Made by a program: the position numbers and the translations under genes. Positions 50,101-60,493 of a DNA stretch of 64,000 bases are shown piece after piece. This DNA comes from Histomonas meleagridis (lineage: Eukaryota > Parabasalia > Tritrichomonadida > Dientamoebidae): assembly GCA_020186115.1 (NCBI GenBank), contig WSYJ01000164.1, positions 434,001 through 498,000 of the forward strand, given 5' to 3'. Each line of letters begins with the position of its first letter. The stretch's first letter is position 1. The notes beneath the pieces are model-generated. The model made no database searches, was not told the DNA's origin, and worked only from the letters and a program-made list of their open reading frames with translations.

Positions 50101-53100
50101 GTTTCTCTAGTTTTGGAAAATCTGTTGCTGATGCCACTGTTTTAACAAGTTCTAATATTGTCTTATATACATCTGTCATTGATATCATTTGGGTTTCTTC
50201 TGATTCTGTAGATTGTACACTATTTCGTCTTCCTCTTTTAGGCCTTTCTTGTTGTGCTTCCATCACTTTAAGTTCTTCTTTTTGATCTTTTGTAAGTACT
50301 TCTCGCTTTGGTGATTGTGATCTTAGCCTTTGTCTCATTTTATTTTCAACTGGTTCAATTTCTTCTTTTGGTGATTGTGATCTTAGCCTTTGTCTCATTT
50401 TATCTTCAACTGGTTCAACTTCTTCTTTTGATGATTGTAAACTCTGCTCTTGATTTCTTCTAACCGGCTCAACATCTTCAATAGGTTCAAATTCTCCAAC
50501 TGGTTCAAAGTCCTCATTTTGTTCGTCTTCTTCCTTTGATGATTGCGAACTCTGCTCTTGATTTCTTCTAACCGGCTCAACATCTTCAATAGGTTCAAAT
50601 TCTCCAACTGGCTCAAAGTCCTCATTTTGTTCGTCTTCTTCCTTTGATGATTGCGAACTTTGCTCTTGATTTCTTCTGGCTAGCTCAACATCTTCAATAG
50701 GTTCAAATTCACCAACTGGTTCAAAGCCCTCATTTTGTTGATATTCTTCCTTTGGTGGTTCGTCTTTTTTCATTTGGTTTGCTTTTTCAGGATTTTTCAC
50801 ATATTCAATTGTCTGACATATTAATGGACTCATGAAATAAATTGAAGCTGGTTGCGCGCTATCAATTGTACTTTTCATAAGAGGTAAAAGGGCTGGTCTA
50901 AGTTCAGGTTGTCTTTCAAAAATTGCATTTATAATCTTTAAATTCATAAAATCAGTAATTTTAAACGACAAATTCAACTCTCCTATTAACAATCCTTCTT
51001 CAATAGCTTTTAGCAACAAATTTGAATATTCATCATAAAATGATTTCAAACATTCTTTAACACAAGAATTTGCCAAATGTGACCTATTTGCTTTATCCCT
51101 AAACATATAAAGCACTTGAATACCATGGACAGTACCAAATTTTGATCTTAATATTGGCACCAAATCATCCATAGAAATATTTGTTATTAAACTTTCATTT
51201 AATACTAATACATGATGAATAGTCATTAATAACCATTCAGAAACAACTTCATTTTTTGAATATTTTAGCATGACGAAGAAATCTTTCGTATGCTTAATGG
51301 CCGTTAAAGGTGCAATGAAACAAGTTTTTTCGATTAATTCACAGTAACAGTCACAGTATGAATCCTCTTGTTTTAAAGCAGCTTTAGCCGATGGTATAAA
51401 AGACATTAAAATATGACAAATTACAGGTTCATCATTTATTTGTGGAAGTTTTAAAGATTTGTCTAACACATGCCTTTGAATGTAATTTTCTAAATTTTTG
51501 TTTATTTTTGGCATCAAAGCAAAAATTGTATTTTTAGCAGATTCACGAACATAATCATTTTCATGAAATAAAGAAGGTATTATAGCATCATATAATAACG
51601 TATCAATAGTTTTATTAGCAAGCTCAATGTTTATGTTTTGTACAATATTATCAGTTATTGAAATTGTTTCTTTTTTAGTTAACTCTAAATAAGGTTTTGA
51701 TTCTTGAATAATTTCATCCCAAACTTCCATAAATTCATTTGATTGAACATATGCTTGGTAATTGTTTTCATCATCTACAAAATTAGAATTATTTATTATT
51801 GTAATTAATGTATCGAAAGCATTTTGTAATTTATCATATTTAATATTATATTTAGTTTTTCCATATGTAAGAAGTCTAAATGATCGCAATAAATAATCAG
51901 AATTATTAATAAATTGTTGTTCAAAAGAATTGACTAATTCAATAAGAAAAATGTATTCTTTTTTAGTTGTTAAGTTTTCTAATGATTTATATATCTTTTT
52001 AACAGTTTTATATTTAATATTTTGCGAAAATAAAACAGGTATAAATTCCGCCGCTTTTTTAGAATAATTTGCTATTTTAGTAATACCTAAATTCATAGAA
52101 TATTGAACAAATTCTTTAAAATAATTAGGAAATTGTGCCATATAACCTTTCATTTTTGGTACCCACTCAATAAGGAAATCAGAATCTGATATTATAATTG
52201 AATAAAATATATTTAACATAATAGAATAATCTGTTTTAAGATAAGTTGAAAATACATCATATAAATTCGATGTAGAAAATATATGATTTGGCCATTCTTC
52301 ATTAATTTTAATATTAATATTAGTTTTAATTTCATTTGATATTTCATAATTTTTAGATTTAAAGTTATTTTTTTGATATATTAAGAAAACAACTGAATTA
52401 AAACATGTTGAAGGTATACTTGATATATCAATAATGTTAAATTCATTTAATTTTTTTCCAATTTGAATATAGTTATTATCTTTCATTATTATTGTAAGAA
52501 ATTCTTCAGATTTAATTTTATATGTTAACCCTTTAAATATATAACAAGAATCATTCCATTGAAAAACAAAAGGAAATTCAAACAAATTTTTTTCGTCACT
52601 ATGTGATATATGTAATAAAATACAATCATAACTTTCTATGTCTCCGTAAACTTCACTATTCATTTCAAACACTTTTTGTAAATACATGTTTTTGTTTAAA
52701 TCAATATCAATATATAAAAATCTATCTGAGAAATTATCTTCAAAGTCGAATAAATTAAGAAGTTGTGGAATTGAATCTTTTTCATTTAAAAATAATGTTT
52801 CCATTATTCTTTCATTAGAAAGAACTTGATTAAAATCGATATAATCGTTAATAGAATATTTAAGTTCAACTAAAAATTCTTGAATGCTTTTAATGAAATC
52901 AGATGGTTCATTTATATTAAAAATCCAGTCGAGAAATACTTCATTATAAGCAAAATGTTGAAATATTTGTGGTATTATTGAATCATTTGGAGCATTTTTA
53001 ATATTATTTATAATAATTTTCAAATTATTCGTTATTTTAATTTCATTATTCTTTGGTAATATCATTAATGAACTTGTTAAAATTTCTATGTTTTTAATTG

Positions 53101-55999
53101 AATCGTTTTCTAATAAGTATCTTAATGCTGCATTCCTTGATTCAACTGAACGACAAAATGGAAAATTAAAATCATCTAAAGAAGGTGGTCCAAATAATCT
53201 GTTGAAAACTATTTGTAAAATATCTTTATTAGGTTTAATATTTGATAATAAGCCTATAAACGTTTGATCAATTTCATTTTCATGAAAAGGTTCAAAAGGT
53301 TTTAATTCGATAAAAAAAGGTTCAAATAGTTCTGATTTTATATTTTTTGCTTTAATATGCTCGAAAAATTCTTTTGTATTACTTCTATAGTTTTCTTTAA
53401 CAGTTAAATGAAGTAATTTAAGAAAAATTTGTTCTGGTATTTTCTCTGAAAAAATATTTAAAAATGTTTTCTTAATAATTAAAACATTTGAATCAATAAT
53501 ACATTTTTTACATAATAAAATTGGCAGTTCATTATAAGATTGTAAAATAGTATTTAAAGCTTCACAAATTATAGCAATATCAAGATTATACATTTGATAA
53601 TTACAAAGAGCTGAATACATTATTGGTTCTAAATATTCACTATTAAAACGACTTGGATATTCAATATAATAATGAAAAATTATTGGAAGCATTCGTTTCG
53701 TTTCTAAAAAGTCAAGAATTGAGAAAGATACCATTTTCCCAACATTATTAAATAATTTTATTACGTTTTTATGAAAGTTTCGATCTACTAAAGATAACAC
53801 TTGTAATAACATTTGTCCTTCTTCAGAAAATATATGTGTATTATTATAAAGAACTTCAATGTAATCTGCGCTTTCTAATAGTTTACAAAAAAATGGAATT
53901 ACTTTTTCTAAAATTTCATTATTTTTATCATTTTGGCTTTTTTGATATACAAAAAATTTTATTGATGAATAAAAAGTAAAATTAATCGATGCTAATGTAT
54001 CATTGTATTTTAAAAGTTTCATGTTTTCATTATAAATTAATAACTCATTTATTGGTTTATGAATTAAAATCGAAATTTCAGAATATAAATGTCGCATTGA
54101 ATGAAAAGGATGAAAAGATATGTTAAAGCAATGTGAATTCCCTTCAAACTCAACAGTTATTATTTGGGAATAACAAAATGATTCTCTTGCTCTATAAAAG
54201 TCTGCTTCATATAGACATTCTTGATATATAATATAACAAATAGAAGTAAAAATTGACTTATTTTGATCAAACATTTTTATCATATCTAGACATAATTTCG
54301 CCATAAATTTTGGACTCTCTGTAAAAACAAATCTTAAACATTTTGCAACCCATTTTGAATGTTTTGGTTTAACTCCATCGTTAATAATTTTTTTAATTAA
54401 CTTCTTTACTTCTTTCTTTTCAATATATTTTAAAATTGTATATACAATATTAGGTACAAAATCATTAATTGTTGAATAATCTAATTGTAAAATATTGTTA
54501 ATTAATTGATTGGGGAATTTCTTAAGCTTATCGAAAAAGTGGTAAACAATTGAATAAAAATGTATGTCGAAAATATTATAATTCACTAAATTAATATAAT
54601 AATTGATTTTACTTAAAATAATTTCCTGACAAAGTTTCGTTGGAAGTGCATTTAATAACTTAATTAAAACATCTGTAATTTCATGATTATAGTTTTTAAA
54701 AATTGTTAATCTATCAATAAATTGATAAACTAATTCTTTACATGGAAAATTTGCTAAGAAACTTCCAATTCCATAAATGTTTAATTGATTATCATCTAAA
54801 TCAATTAAATCTTTCAAATGTTTTAGAATTATTCCATGAATTTCAAAATTCGGAATTTTTATCTTTATATCAAAATTATAAATTTTTAATAAATGATCTA
54901 AAACATCAATAGAAACACTATCATTTTGCATTCGATGAATTATAATTAAATCGATTTTAGGATAAAATGTTCCAACTTTTAGAAATTCTTCAACTATATC
55001 TTTATCTATATTTTGCTTTTTGATAAGAATCGCAAGGATACATTCACCGCATAAATTTGGTAATTCGTTTGATAATAATAATAATGAACTTATGTCTTTA
55101 TTAGTAAATGGTGAATAAATCTCAAATTTACTTAACCGATTACAAATTTTTTTAACTAAACTTAATGACTTTGTGGTATTAATTACATTAATTAATCCAA
55201 TTTTGATTAATTCCGCATATTCAAAACGTGTGATTGTAAAAATATACATAATCGAATCAAAACATTGGAATTTAATATCATCATTAGTTTCATCAGATCT
55301 TAGCATGTTAAAAAATGCTTGAATTATATCTTCTTTATTATCAAAGAATTGAAAAAACTGAGAATAAAAATGGAGAAAAAAATTTGGTTCTTGGAAATTA
55401 GTGCTTTGAAAGATGTCAAATGTGGTTTTGTAGAAAAATTGAATTAATGATTTAACCAGTGTGTTAGGGATTTGGCGATGGACAATTAAAAAAAGTTCCA
55501 AAATTAAATTTATCTGTTCAAAAGATATTTGGCTTGTTTGAAATAATGTTTCAAATTCTTGGAAAATGTTGTTTTGAAGTAACAATTGAATAAGGTTAAT
55601 GTATTGATTTTTGATGGGAAAATTGTCCCCTTGGTTTTCAGTTATATTTTGATCTTGATCAACAACAGGCTGAGTTAAACTCATCATTGGCCTAAGAAGT
55701 GAAATTATAGCTTCTAAAAATGGTGGTGCAAAATTATGTTTTTCCAAATTTCTTATCAAATCAACATAAAGATTTTGGATTTCAAGGACATAATCATTCA
55801 CATCATTTGTTTGAAGCATATGTATTATTAACAATGGTATTGTTTTAAGTGTAAATTCATATTGAATTTCATTTTCGTTTTCATTTTCATCCGAGTTTAA
55901 AATTTGAGAGAACAATTCATGTAAATTACTAAGCGTGGAAGAAGCATCCTCTTCATTGATATGGTTGAGAATTTCTTCAAGGCGCGGAAGTTCGCCCAT
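49760..55999 (-). CDS. Giant helical protein resembling a catalytically dead USP9X/34-type deubiquitinase
   Basis: Protein of 2079 residues, mainly alpha-helical HEAT-like repeats. Residues about 610-690 look ubiquitin-like (NISFHPFHSMRHLYSEISILIHKPINELLIY). Residues about 1130-1230 resemble the second half of a C19 ubiquitin hydrolase domain (EFPFVFQWNDSCYIFKGLTYK ... NNYIQI), but the place of the catalytic GHY box reads SEEF, and no GLxNxGxTCYxNS Cys box was found. So if it is of that family it is inactive, perhaps a ubiquitin-binding scaffold. From about 1745 on come acidic EDEQNEDFEPVGEFEPIEDVE repeats, then basic ERPKRGRRKS repeats. The end is truncated by a frameshift. GCCGTT lies 6-11 bases before the ATG. 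Family assignment is tentative. Confidence 0.6.
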   Translation of the reverse strand: MGELPRLEEILNHINEEDASSTLSNLHELFSQILNSDENENENEIQYEFTLKTIPLLIIHMLQTNDVNDYVLEIQNLYVDLIRNLEKHNFAPPFLEAIISLLRPMMSLTQPVVDQDQNITENQGDNFPIKNQYINLIQLLLQNNIFQEFETLFQTSQISFEQINLILELFLIVHRQIPNTLVKSLIQFFYKTTFDIFQSTNFQEPNFFLHFYSQFFQFFDNKEDIIQAFFNMLRSDETNDDIKFQCFDSIMYIFTITRFEYAELIKIGLINVINTTKSLSLVKKICNRLSKFEIYSPFTNKDISSLLLLSNELPNLCGECILAILIKKQNIDKDIVEEFLKVGTFYPKIDLIIIHRMQNDSVSIDVLDHLLKIYNFDIKIKIPNFEIHGIILKHLKDLIDLDDNQLNIYGIGSFLANFPCKELVYQFIDRLTIFKNYNHEITDVLIKLLNALPTKLCQEIILSKINYYINLVNYNIFDIHFYSIVYHFFDKLKKFPNQLINNILQLDYSTINDFVPNIVYTILKYIEKKEVKKLIKKIINDGVKPKHSKWVAKCLRFVFTESPKFMAKLCLDMIKMFDQNKSIFTSICYIIYQECLYEADFYRARESFCYSQIITVEFEGNSHCFNISFHPFHSMRHLYSEISILIHKPINELLIYNENMKLLKYNDTLASINFTFYSSIKFFVYQKSQNDKNNEILEKVIPFFCKLLESADYIEVLYNNTHIFSEEGQMLLQVLSLVDRNFHKNVIKLFNNVGKMVSFSILDFLETKRMLPIIFHYYIEYPSRFNSEYLEPIMYSALCNYQMYNLDIAIICEALNTILQSYNELPILLCKKCIIDSNVLIIKKTFLNIFSEKIPEQIFLKLLHLTVKENYRSNTKEFFEHIKAKNIKSELFEPFFIELKPFEPFHENEIDQTFIGLLSNIKPNKDILQIVFNRLFGPPSLDDFNFPFCRSVESRNAALRYLLENDSIKNIEILTSSLMILPKNNEIKITNNLKIIINNIKNAPNDSIIPQIFQHFAYNEVFLDWIFNINEPSDFIKSIQEFLVELKYSINDYIDFNQVLSNERIMETLFLNEKDSIPQLLNLFDFEDNFSDRFLYIDIDLNKNMYLQKVFEMNSEVYGDIESYDCILLHISHSDEKNLFEFPFVFQWNDSCYIFKGLTYKIKSEEFLTIIMKDNNYIQIGKKLNEFNIIDISSIPSTCFNSVVFLIYQKNNFKSKNYEISNEIKTNINIKINEEWPNHIFSTSNLYDVFSTYLKTDYSIMLNIFYSIIISDSDFLIEWVPKMKGYMAQFPNYFKEFVQYSMNLGITKIANYSKKAAEFIPVLFSQNIKYKTVKKIYKSLENLTTKKEYIFLIELVNSFEQQFINNSDYLLRSFRLLTYGKTKYNIKYDKLQNAFDTLITIINNSNFVDDENNYQAYVQSNEFMEVWDEIIQESKPYLELTKKETISITDNIVQNINIELANKTIDTLLYDAIIPSLFHENDYVRESAKNTIFALMPKINKNLENYIQRHVLDKSLKLPQINDEPVICHILMSFIPSAKAALKQEDSYCDCYCELIEKTCFIAPLTAIKHTKDFFVMLKYSKNEVVSEWLLMTIHHVLVLNESLITNISMDDLVPILRSKFGTVHGIQVLYMFRDKANRSHLANSCVKECLKSFYDEYSNLLLKAIEEGLLIGELNLSFKITDFMNLKIINAIFERQPELRPALLPLMKSTIDSAQPASIYFMSPLICQTIEYVKNPEKANQMKKDEPPKEEYQQNEGFEPVGEFEPIEDVELARRNQEQSSQSSKEEDEQNEDFEPVGEFEPIEDVEPVRRNQEQSSQSSKEEDEQNEDFEPVGEFEPIEDVEPVRRNQEQSLQSSKEEVEPVEDKMRQRLRSQSPKEEIEPVENKMRQRLRSQSPKREVLTKDQKEELKVMEAQQERPKRGRRNSVQSTESEETQMISMTDVYKTILELVKTVASATDFPKLEKPHQERPKRGRRKSVQSKESEQSKATPVIETQQEKRKIGRPKRVQPTESEQSKATPVIEVQQERPKRGRRKSVQSTESEKNKATPEIETQQERPKRGRRKSVQSTESEKINQRQ

Positions 56000-56372
56000 T
56001 TTTTAACGGCCTATAATTGAATTTTTTTTGGTAAAGATCCAAAACTCAAAATATAAACATATGAGAATTATAAACATCAAAACATGTTAGAAAACGCTTG
56101 TAGCAGAGAATGGTATGCTATTTATAAATTTTAGAATATCAAAATTAATAAAATTTAGAAATTAATTTATTAATTAATTACATATATCAAATATGTAATT
56201 ACAAAAATTTAAATATTTTGAATTGATGTTTTGTATAAATCACATTAACATTCATGATACATAAATTTAATCGAAATAAAATGATTTGGAAATTTCGCGG
56301 TTTTTTTCATTCGTGTAAAGTTGTCATTTTTATTGTAAAGGGAATTTTAATAGACCAAAATTTTCAAAAACA
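56000..56372. other. Intergenic region
   Basis: AT-rich divergent spacer. AACGGC at 56005-56010 belongs to the minus-strand gene. No element seen for the ankyrin gene. Confidence 0.4.
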
Positions 56373-57511
56373 ATGGAGAAAGAAGAGGCTTTAAGCCTAT
56401 TATCAGAAACATTTTTTACAGTTTTTGATATAATTCAAACAGATACTATTGATGAATTAATTGGAATCACAGAAACATATTCTAACTTTTTCATTATTTT
56501 AAAATTTGAACAATTCAATGTCAATCTTCCATTTTTTATTTTCTTAGCAGATGCTGCTATTCATTTTCATGCTACTGATTGCTGTCAATTTCTTTTAAAT
56601 CAATTACAATTTCCATCTGATGAAGCAGAAGATTTAATTATTGAATTTCCAGAACTTCCTGAAGAAATTGAACAATTTCTAAATGAAATCGGGAAAGTTG
56701 GAACAGAACCAAATTCATATAAATCAATGTTTGATTGGATAATTAATTCTGATTTTGATCTTGAAACAGTTCCTTGCATACCATTTGATGCTCTTTACAT
56801 TGCTGCGCAACTCAACATTTATAGTATTATTCGTTATCTTCTTAATGCTGGGTGTAATATAAATCAAATTAGTGTTGCAAATGTTTTTTTATTTTTTAAA
56901 CAATCATTTTCAATGGCGCCGTATTAAAGAATGATAAAGAATTGCTATCTATACTTAAAAAATATAAAGTTCCACAAGTAGCTGATGGTTTTGGTATTTT
57001 TTAATCTTTTTTAAATATCCACTTCATTGTTCTATTAAGACTAAAGATCCCGAAATTGTTAAATTTCTTCTTGAGATTGGTGGCGATCCATCATGTAAAG
57101 ATTCCAATGGTTACACACCTCTTCATTTGGCTGCAAAGAAAGGGTGTTGTGCCATTGCAGATATATTAATCGGTTATGGTGCGCCATTAGATGAAATAGA
57201 TAATGGCGGCCATACGCCAATGCATCTTGCTGCTAATTTCGGTCAAGTTAAAATGGCTAAACTTCTGTACGAAGCAGGAGCAAAACCAGACGTTTTGGAT
57301 TTCGAAGTTTTTTTGACGTTTTTGATGTTTGTTTTTATGTTTTAGATCCCCAATTAATTATGCATACTTAAGGAAGAAGAAAGATTGTTTGTCGTTCTTT
57401 CAGTCAATAGGAATGGATAATGGAAATATATACTTCGAAAATAAAAAGGAAAAAGGAATTCATGGGAAAAAGAAAAAAGAAAGAAAAATACAATCTAAGC
57501 CTTATTCATAA
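56373..57511 (+). CDS. Ankyrin-repeat protein interrupted by three T-rich segments
   Basis: The first frame (56373-56927) has a helical N-terminus (about 150 residues) and the first ankyrin repeats (ALYIAAQLNIYSIIRYLLNAGCNIN). Ankyrin sequence continues after that, but in other frames: AVLKNDKELLSILKKYKVP, PLHCSIKTKDPEIVKFLLEIGGDP, GYTPLHLAAKKGCCAIADILIGYGAP, GHTPMHLAANFGQVKMAKLLYEAGAKPD, then SPINYAYLRKKKDC and a lysine-rich end with stop at 57511. The breaks are at about 56882-56898, 56994-57014 and 57307-57343. Each is nearly pure T/A on the coding strand, begins GTTTTT or GTATTT, and falls in the turn just before the TPLH-type helix. They do not fit the canonical GTATGT/ACTAAC intron. Either atypical introns or a pseudogene. 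Confidence 0.6.
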
Positions 57512-57788
57512 ATAATGAATTGTGAATTTCTATTTTTGCTATTTCCTTTTAAACATTTTTGATGGAAATTCATACATAAGAAAAAAAGAGCAACGACCAG
57601 ATAAATCATGAAAAAGTGGGAAATTGAGAGATCTACGTAAAAATTGAAGATTAGCAAATTTAAAAGTTTCCTTATCTTTAAGTTTTACTATGGTTAACCA
57701 ATAAATATATTTCTTTAATGACTTATGACAGCTGAAGATCATATGGAAAAAAAATTGATGATGTCAAAATATTAAAATTATTGATTGT

Positions 57789-58508
57789 TTAGATCATACG
57801 AAGAACGAGTTGATCGATGAGGTTTTCACGATTGCCGTAATCACCACCTTCGACGTAGTGGCGACGTGGTTGACGGAAACCACCCTTTGGTGTGTTGAGT
57901 TGGAATGGCCAAAGGAACCTGTTAGCAACAGTGAAGTTTGGTCCACATGTGTAGATTTCATGTGCAACATCTTCAACTGATTCGATACCGAATTTACCTA
58001 ATGTTGCATAAACGATATCATTAGTTGAAAGTGGAAGACGTTGTCCATTGACGTTAGCATAACCGCGCTTGAAGATAAGTTGACGAACAACTTCTGGTGA
58101 TGGATATCCATATGCAACATAAGATTCAACGCGCTTAAGCATTTCGAGAGTAGCCTTGTTGATGCGGATGAAAACGGCATTGAGTCTTTGACGAAGGCGG
58201 AAGAGTTGGAGGATTTTGCGTGTTCTTGGGTCAATTCCGTTAAGACCACGGATACGGATAACAAGAGCAACCTTAGCTTCAGCTGGGACGTAGAATGCAC
58301 CTTCGGCAGCGGCTTTGTTCTTAGCTTCAATGATTGCCTTTTCATTAGCAACAAGTTCTTGTGCGTATTTCTTGGAACGTTCTAAGATGCGATCAGCACG
58401 TGCTTTTGCTTCTTGTTCAAGAACATCACGCTTCTTAATGTATTCTTCAGATTCCTTTTGTTTACGTTCTTGGATCTTACGGAGAGTTTCAGGCAATGGC
58501 TTTGACAT
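57789..58508 (-). CDS. RPL7: 60S ribosomal protein L7 (uL30)
   Basis: Cytosolic large-subunit protein of 239 residues, complete. It has the eukaryotic basic N-terminal extension (SKPLPETLRKIQERKQKESEEYIKKRD), then the uL30 core (LVIRIRGLNGIDPRTRKILQLFRLRQRLNAVFIRINKATLEMLKRVESYVAYGYPS), and the L7 C-terminus (FNTPKGGF-like LNTPKGGFRQPRRHYVEGGDYGNRE). It is encoded on the minus strand between two unrelated genes. The ATG at 58508 is used; the frame reaches 58535 only by TTG. Promoter elements AACGGT (58539-58544) and AACCGTT (58558-58564) lie 30-56 bases upstream. Confidence 0.97.
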   Translation of the reverse strand: MSKPLPETLRKIQERKQKESEEYIKKRDVLEQEAKARADRILERSKKYAQELVANEKAIIEAKNKAAAEGAFYVPAEAKVALVIRIRGLNGIDPRTRKILQLFRLRQRLNAVFIRINKATLEMLKRVESYVAYGYPSPEVVRQLIFKRGYANVNGQRLPLSTNDIVYATLGKFGIESVEDVAHEIYTCGPNFTVANRFLWPFQLNTPKGGFRQPRRHYVEGGDYGNRENLIDQLVLRMI

Positions 58509-58538
58509 TAGAAAAAGGCAGGACCAAAACCGCAAATA

Positions 58539-58564
58539 AACGGTCGCGGTGTTTATGAACCGTT
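58539..58564 (-). promoter_or_regulatory. Paired AACGGTT/AACCGTT elements of the L7 promoter
   Basis: Plus-strand AACGGT at 58539-58544 and AACCGTT at 58558-58564, inverted to each other with a 13-base gap, 30-56 bases before the ribosomal protein ATG. This is the clearest double site in the window. Confidence 0.5.
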
Positions 58565-58736
58565 TAACTCATTGTCACAAACAAATACGTTTCAAGTAAA
58601 AGAATTTAAGAGTTAAGAGATTAAACAGCAGAAAATGTTAAATTTCCTTTAAATTCGATATGTTAAACATTTTGTTCATTAGAAACAAAAGAAAAACCAA
58701 ATTTCTGAACCTGTCACTTTTATTTGATGTTTTTAT

Positions 58737-60413
58737 TTAATTAGTTTTCATATTAAAAGAATTTAATGTTGCGATTGCTTGTTGAGTTCTATTGCTTCTA
58801 AGTTCTAATGCTACCTTTGTTAGTACAACTTCTGGTCTATTATTAAATTCCTCTGCTTCCACAGCCTTTTTCTGGAAGTTAATTAACTGTTCCTGGGCCT
58901 TTTTAATATCATGCGACGCCATATACACATGTGAAAACGTCACAGTATAAATCGCAGACTCCTCTTTTTCCTTCTGGATGTTGCTTTCGATCGGCAACCT
59001 CGCCAAGATTGCTCTTGCCTCTGTCGAATCACCGATCATTGCCAAACCTTGCGCCGCGTACATTTTCGCCAAGAATTGTTTTTGTTGGTCAACGTTAATC
59101 GAAGTATACACAGCTTTACCCATTTCCGCAGCTCTTCTTCCATCGCCCAACTCCAAAGATATGAAAGCGTTCAATAACTCTGCACTTCTTTTAACATTTT
59201 CGAGTTTGCTATTATCGTTACATAATGCAATAGCATTTCTCGTACATTTTTCGGCAAATCCTAAGTTCAAATCCGGGATATCGATCGGATAACTTTCGAA
59301 TAACCGATAATCCGTTTGTGGTAACACTATAAATGTTCGTGTTCCAGTCGACATTCGCTTTGATATCACCGGATTATATTGTTTTTCTTTCCGTAGTTTC
59401 GAAACGCGCTTTTTATAGTACATGACACAACATTCCGCTAATCGAAGCCATAAATATGGAAATTCTGGCATCGTTGAAATAGTCGCGTGGAGAAATCGAA
59501 ACGCTTTCTTAGGATTTCCTTTCATTAGCAAAGATAATCCGACGTTATATGCGATTTGTTGGTACGGATGTGTTAATTCACTTGTGGTACGTGAGTTTAA
59601 TGCTTTAGAAAAGTATAACATCGCCGAAGAAAATCGCTTTTGTAGCAGCTCGTGAACGCCTCTGTTGTTTAAGAGGGCAGGATGGAATTGATCAGTTGTC
59701 GATTCTAAGATTGGGACATAGCGTTGGTCGCCAATAAGAAGAGCAGCGTTTGCAATGGGAATCACTTGCTTGAGGGGGAGCGTGACGCGATTTTTGGAGT
59801 CTTGTGAGATATTTGAAGATTCGACAATGCGCTCAAATATGGGTTTGGACTCTTCAATCGGAAGTTTGGAGGATTTGGAGACTTGAAGACGTAATTGATG
59901 GAACTGAATGTCTTCGGTGATTCGAGATAAGAAATTCTCATCACTAATTTTGGGAAAGATTTGTTCACGAATGGATTCTGGCGTAGGAAAATTCGCCTGG
60001 AGAAAAGATTCCGCCTTTGGAAGGAATTTATCTTCTCCATGACGAATTGATAATTCAATACCAAGTAAACAAATACATGTCATTATAACTACATCAATAG
60101 TATCCGTGTGTGCTAAAAGTTCGTCCAAAACAGATACGCATTCTTTGATATTACCGATCGAAAAATTTATTAAAGCTATGTGATAAAGAAGAAGATTGAA
60201 AGATGGATGTGTAGACCATTCACTGGATGATTCTGAACGGATTTGTTGAACAAATGATTCTAAAAGAGGAAGAGGATTTTCTCCTGACTTAAGAAATTTG
60301 GTGGTAGCAAGGTTGTGTCTTTCTTGCATGGAGAGGTCTTTGGTGGATTCAAGTAAGGAGATAAGTTCATCATATTTTTGCCCATAAAATAGAGAAGGGT
60401 GAGATTCAGTCAT
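58737..60413 (-). CDS. CCR4-NOT complex subunit 10 (CNOT10-like TPR protein)
   Basis: Helical TPR protein of 558 residues. CNOT10 pairs with CNOT11 at the N-terminus of NOT1 in the mRNA deadenylation complex. Characteristic stretches are ALLNNRGVHELLQKRFSSAMLYFSKALNS around 250, YNVGLSLLMKGNPKKAFRFLHATISTMPEFPYLWLRLAECC around 295-335, and a second TPR block near the C-terminus (AQGLAMIGDSTEARAILARL). The order and spacing match CNOT10 of animals, with a shorter middle. The 5' end is 80 bases from the stop of CDC14, both transcribed leftward, so its promoter must be very short. Confidence 0.78.
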   Translation of the reverse strand: MTESHPSLFYGQKYDELISLLESTKDLSMQERHNLATTKFLKSGENPLPLLESFVQQIRSESSSEWSTHPSFNLLLYHIALINFSIGNIKECVSVLDELLAHTDTIDVVIMTCICLLGIELSIRHGEDKFLPKAESFLQANFPTPESIREQIFPKISDENFLSRITEDIQFHQLRLQVSKSSKLPIEESKPIFERIVESSNISQDSKNRVTLPLKQVIPIANAALLIGDQRYVPILESTTDQFHPALLNNRGVHELLQKRFSSAMLYFSKALNSRTTSELTHPYQQIAYNVGLSLLMKGNPKKAFRFLHATISTMPEFPYLWLRLAECCVMYYKKRVSKLRKEKQYNPVISKRMSTGTRTFIVLPQTDYRLFESYPIDIPDLNLGFAEKCTRNAIALCNDNSKLENVKRSAELLNAFISLELGDGRRAAEMGKAVYTSINVDQQKQFLAKMYAAQGLAMIGDSTEARAILARLPIESNIQKEKEESAIYTVTFSHVYMASHDIKKAQEQLINFQKKAVEAEEFNNRPEVVLTKVALELRSNRTQQAIATLNSFNMKTN

Positions 60414-60493
60414 TGATAATTGATTTCAATCGCTTTGTTCGAATAAGAAAAAGTGGCATTTTGAATCCAAAAAATCTATAGATACATGTTTAC

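Noticed and set aside
57307-57345. Plain GT...AG intron of 39 bases in the second ankyrin gene
   Set aside because: Removing it leaves the wrong frame and an immediate stop; 37 or 34 bases would be needed to keep the ankyrin frame.
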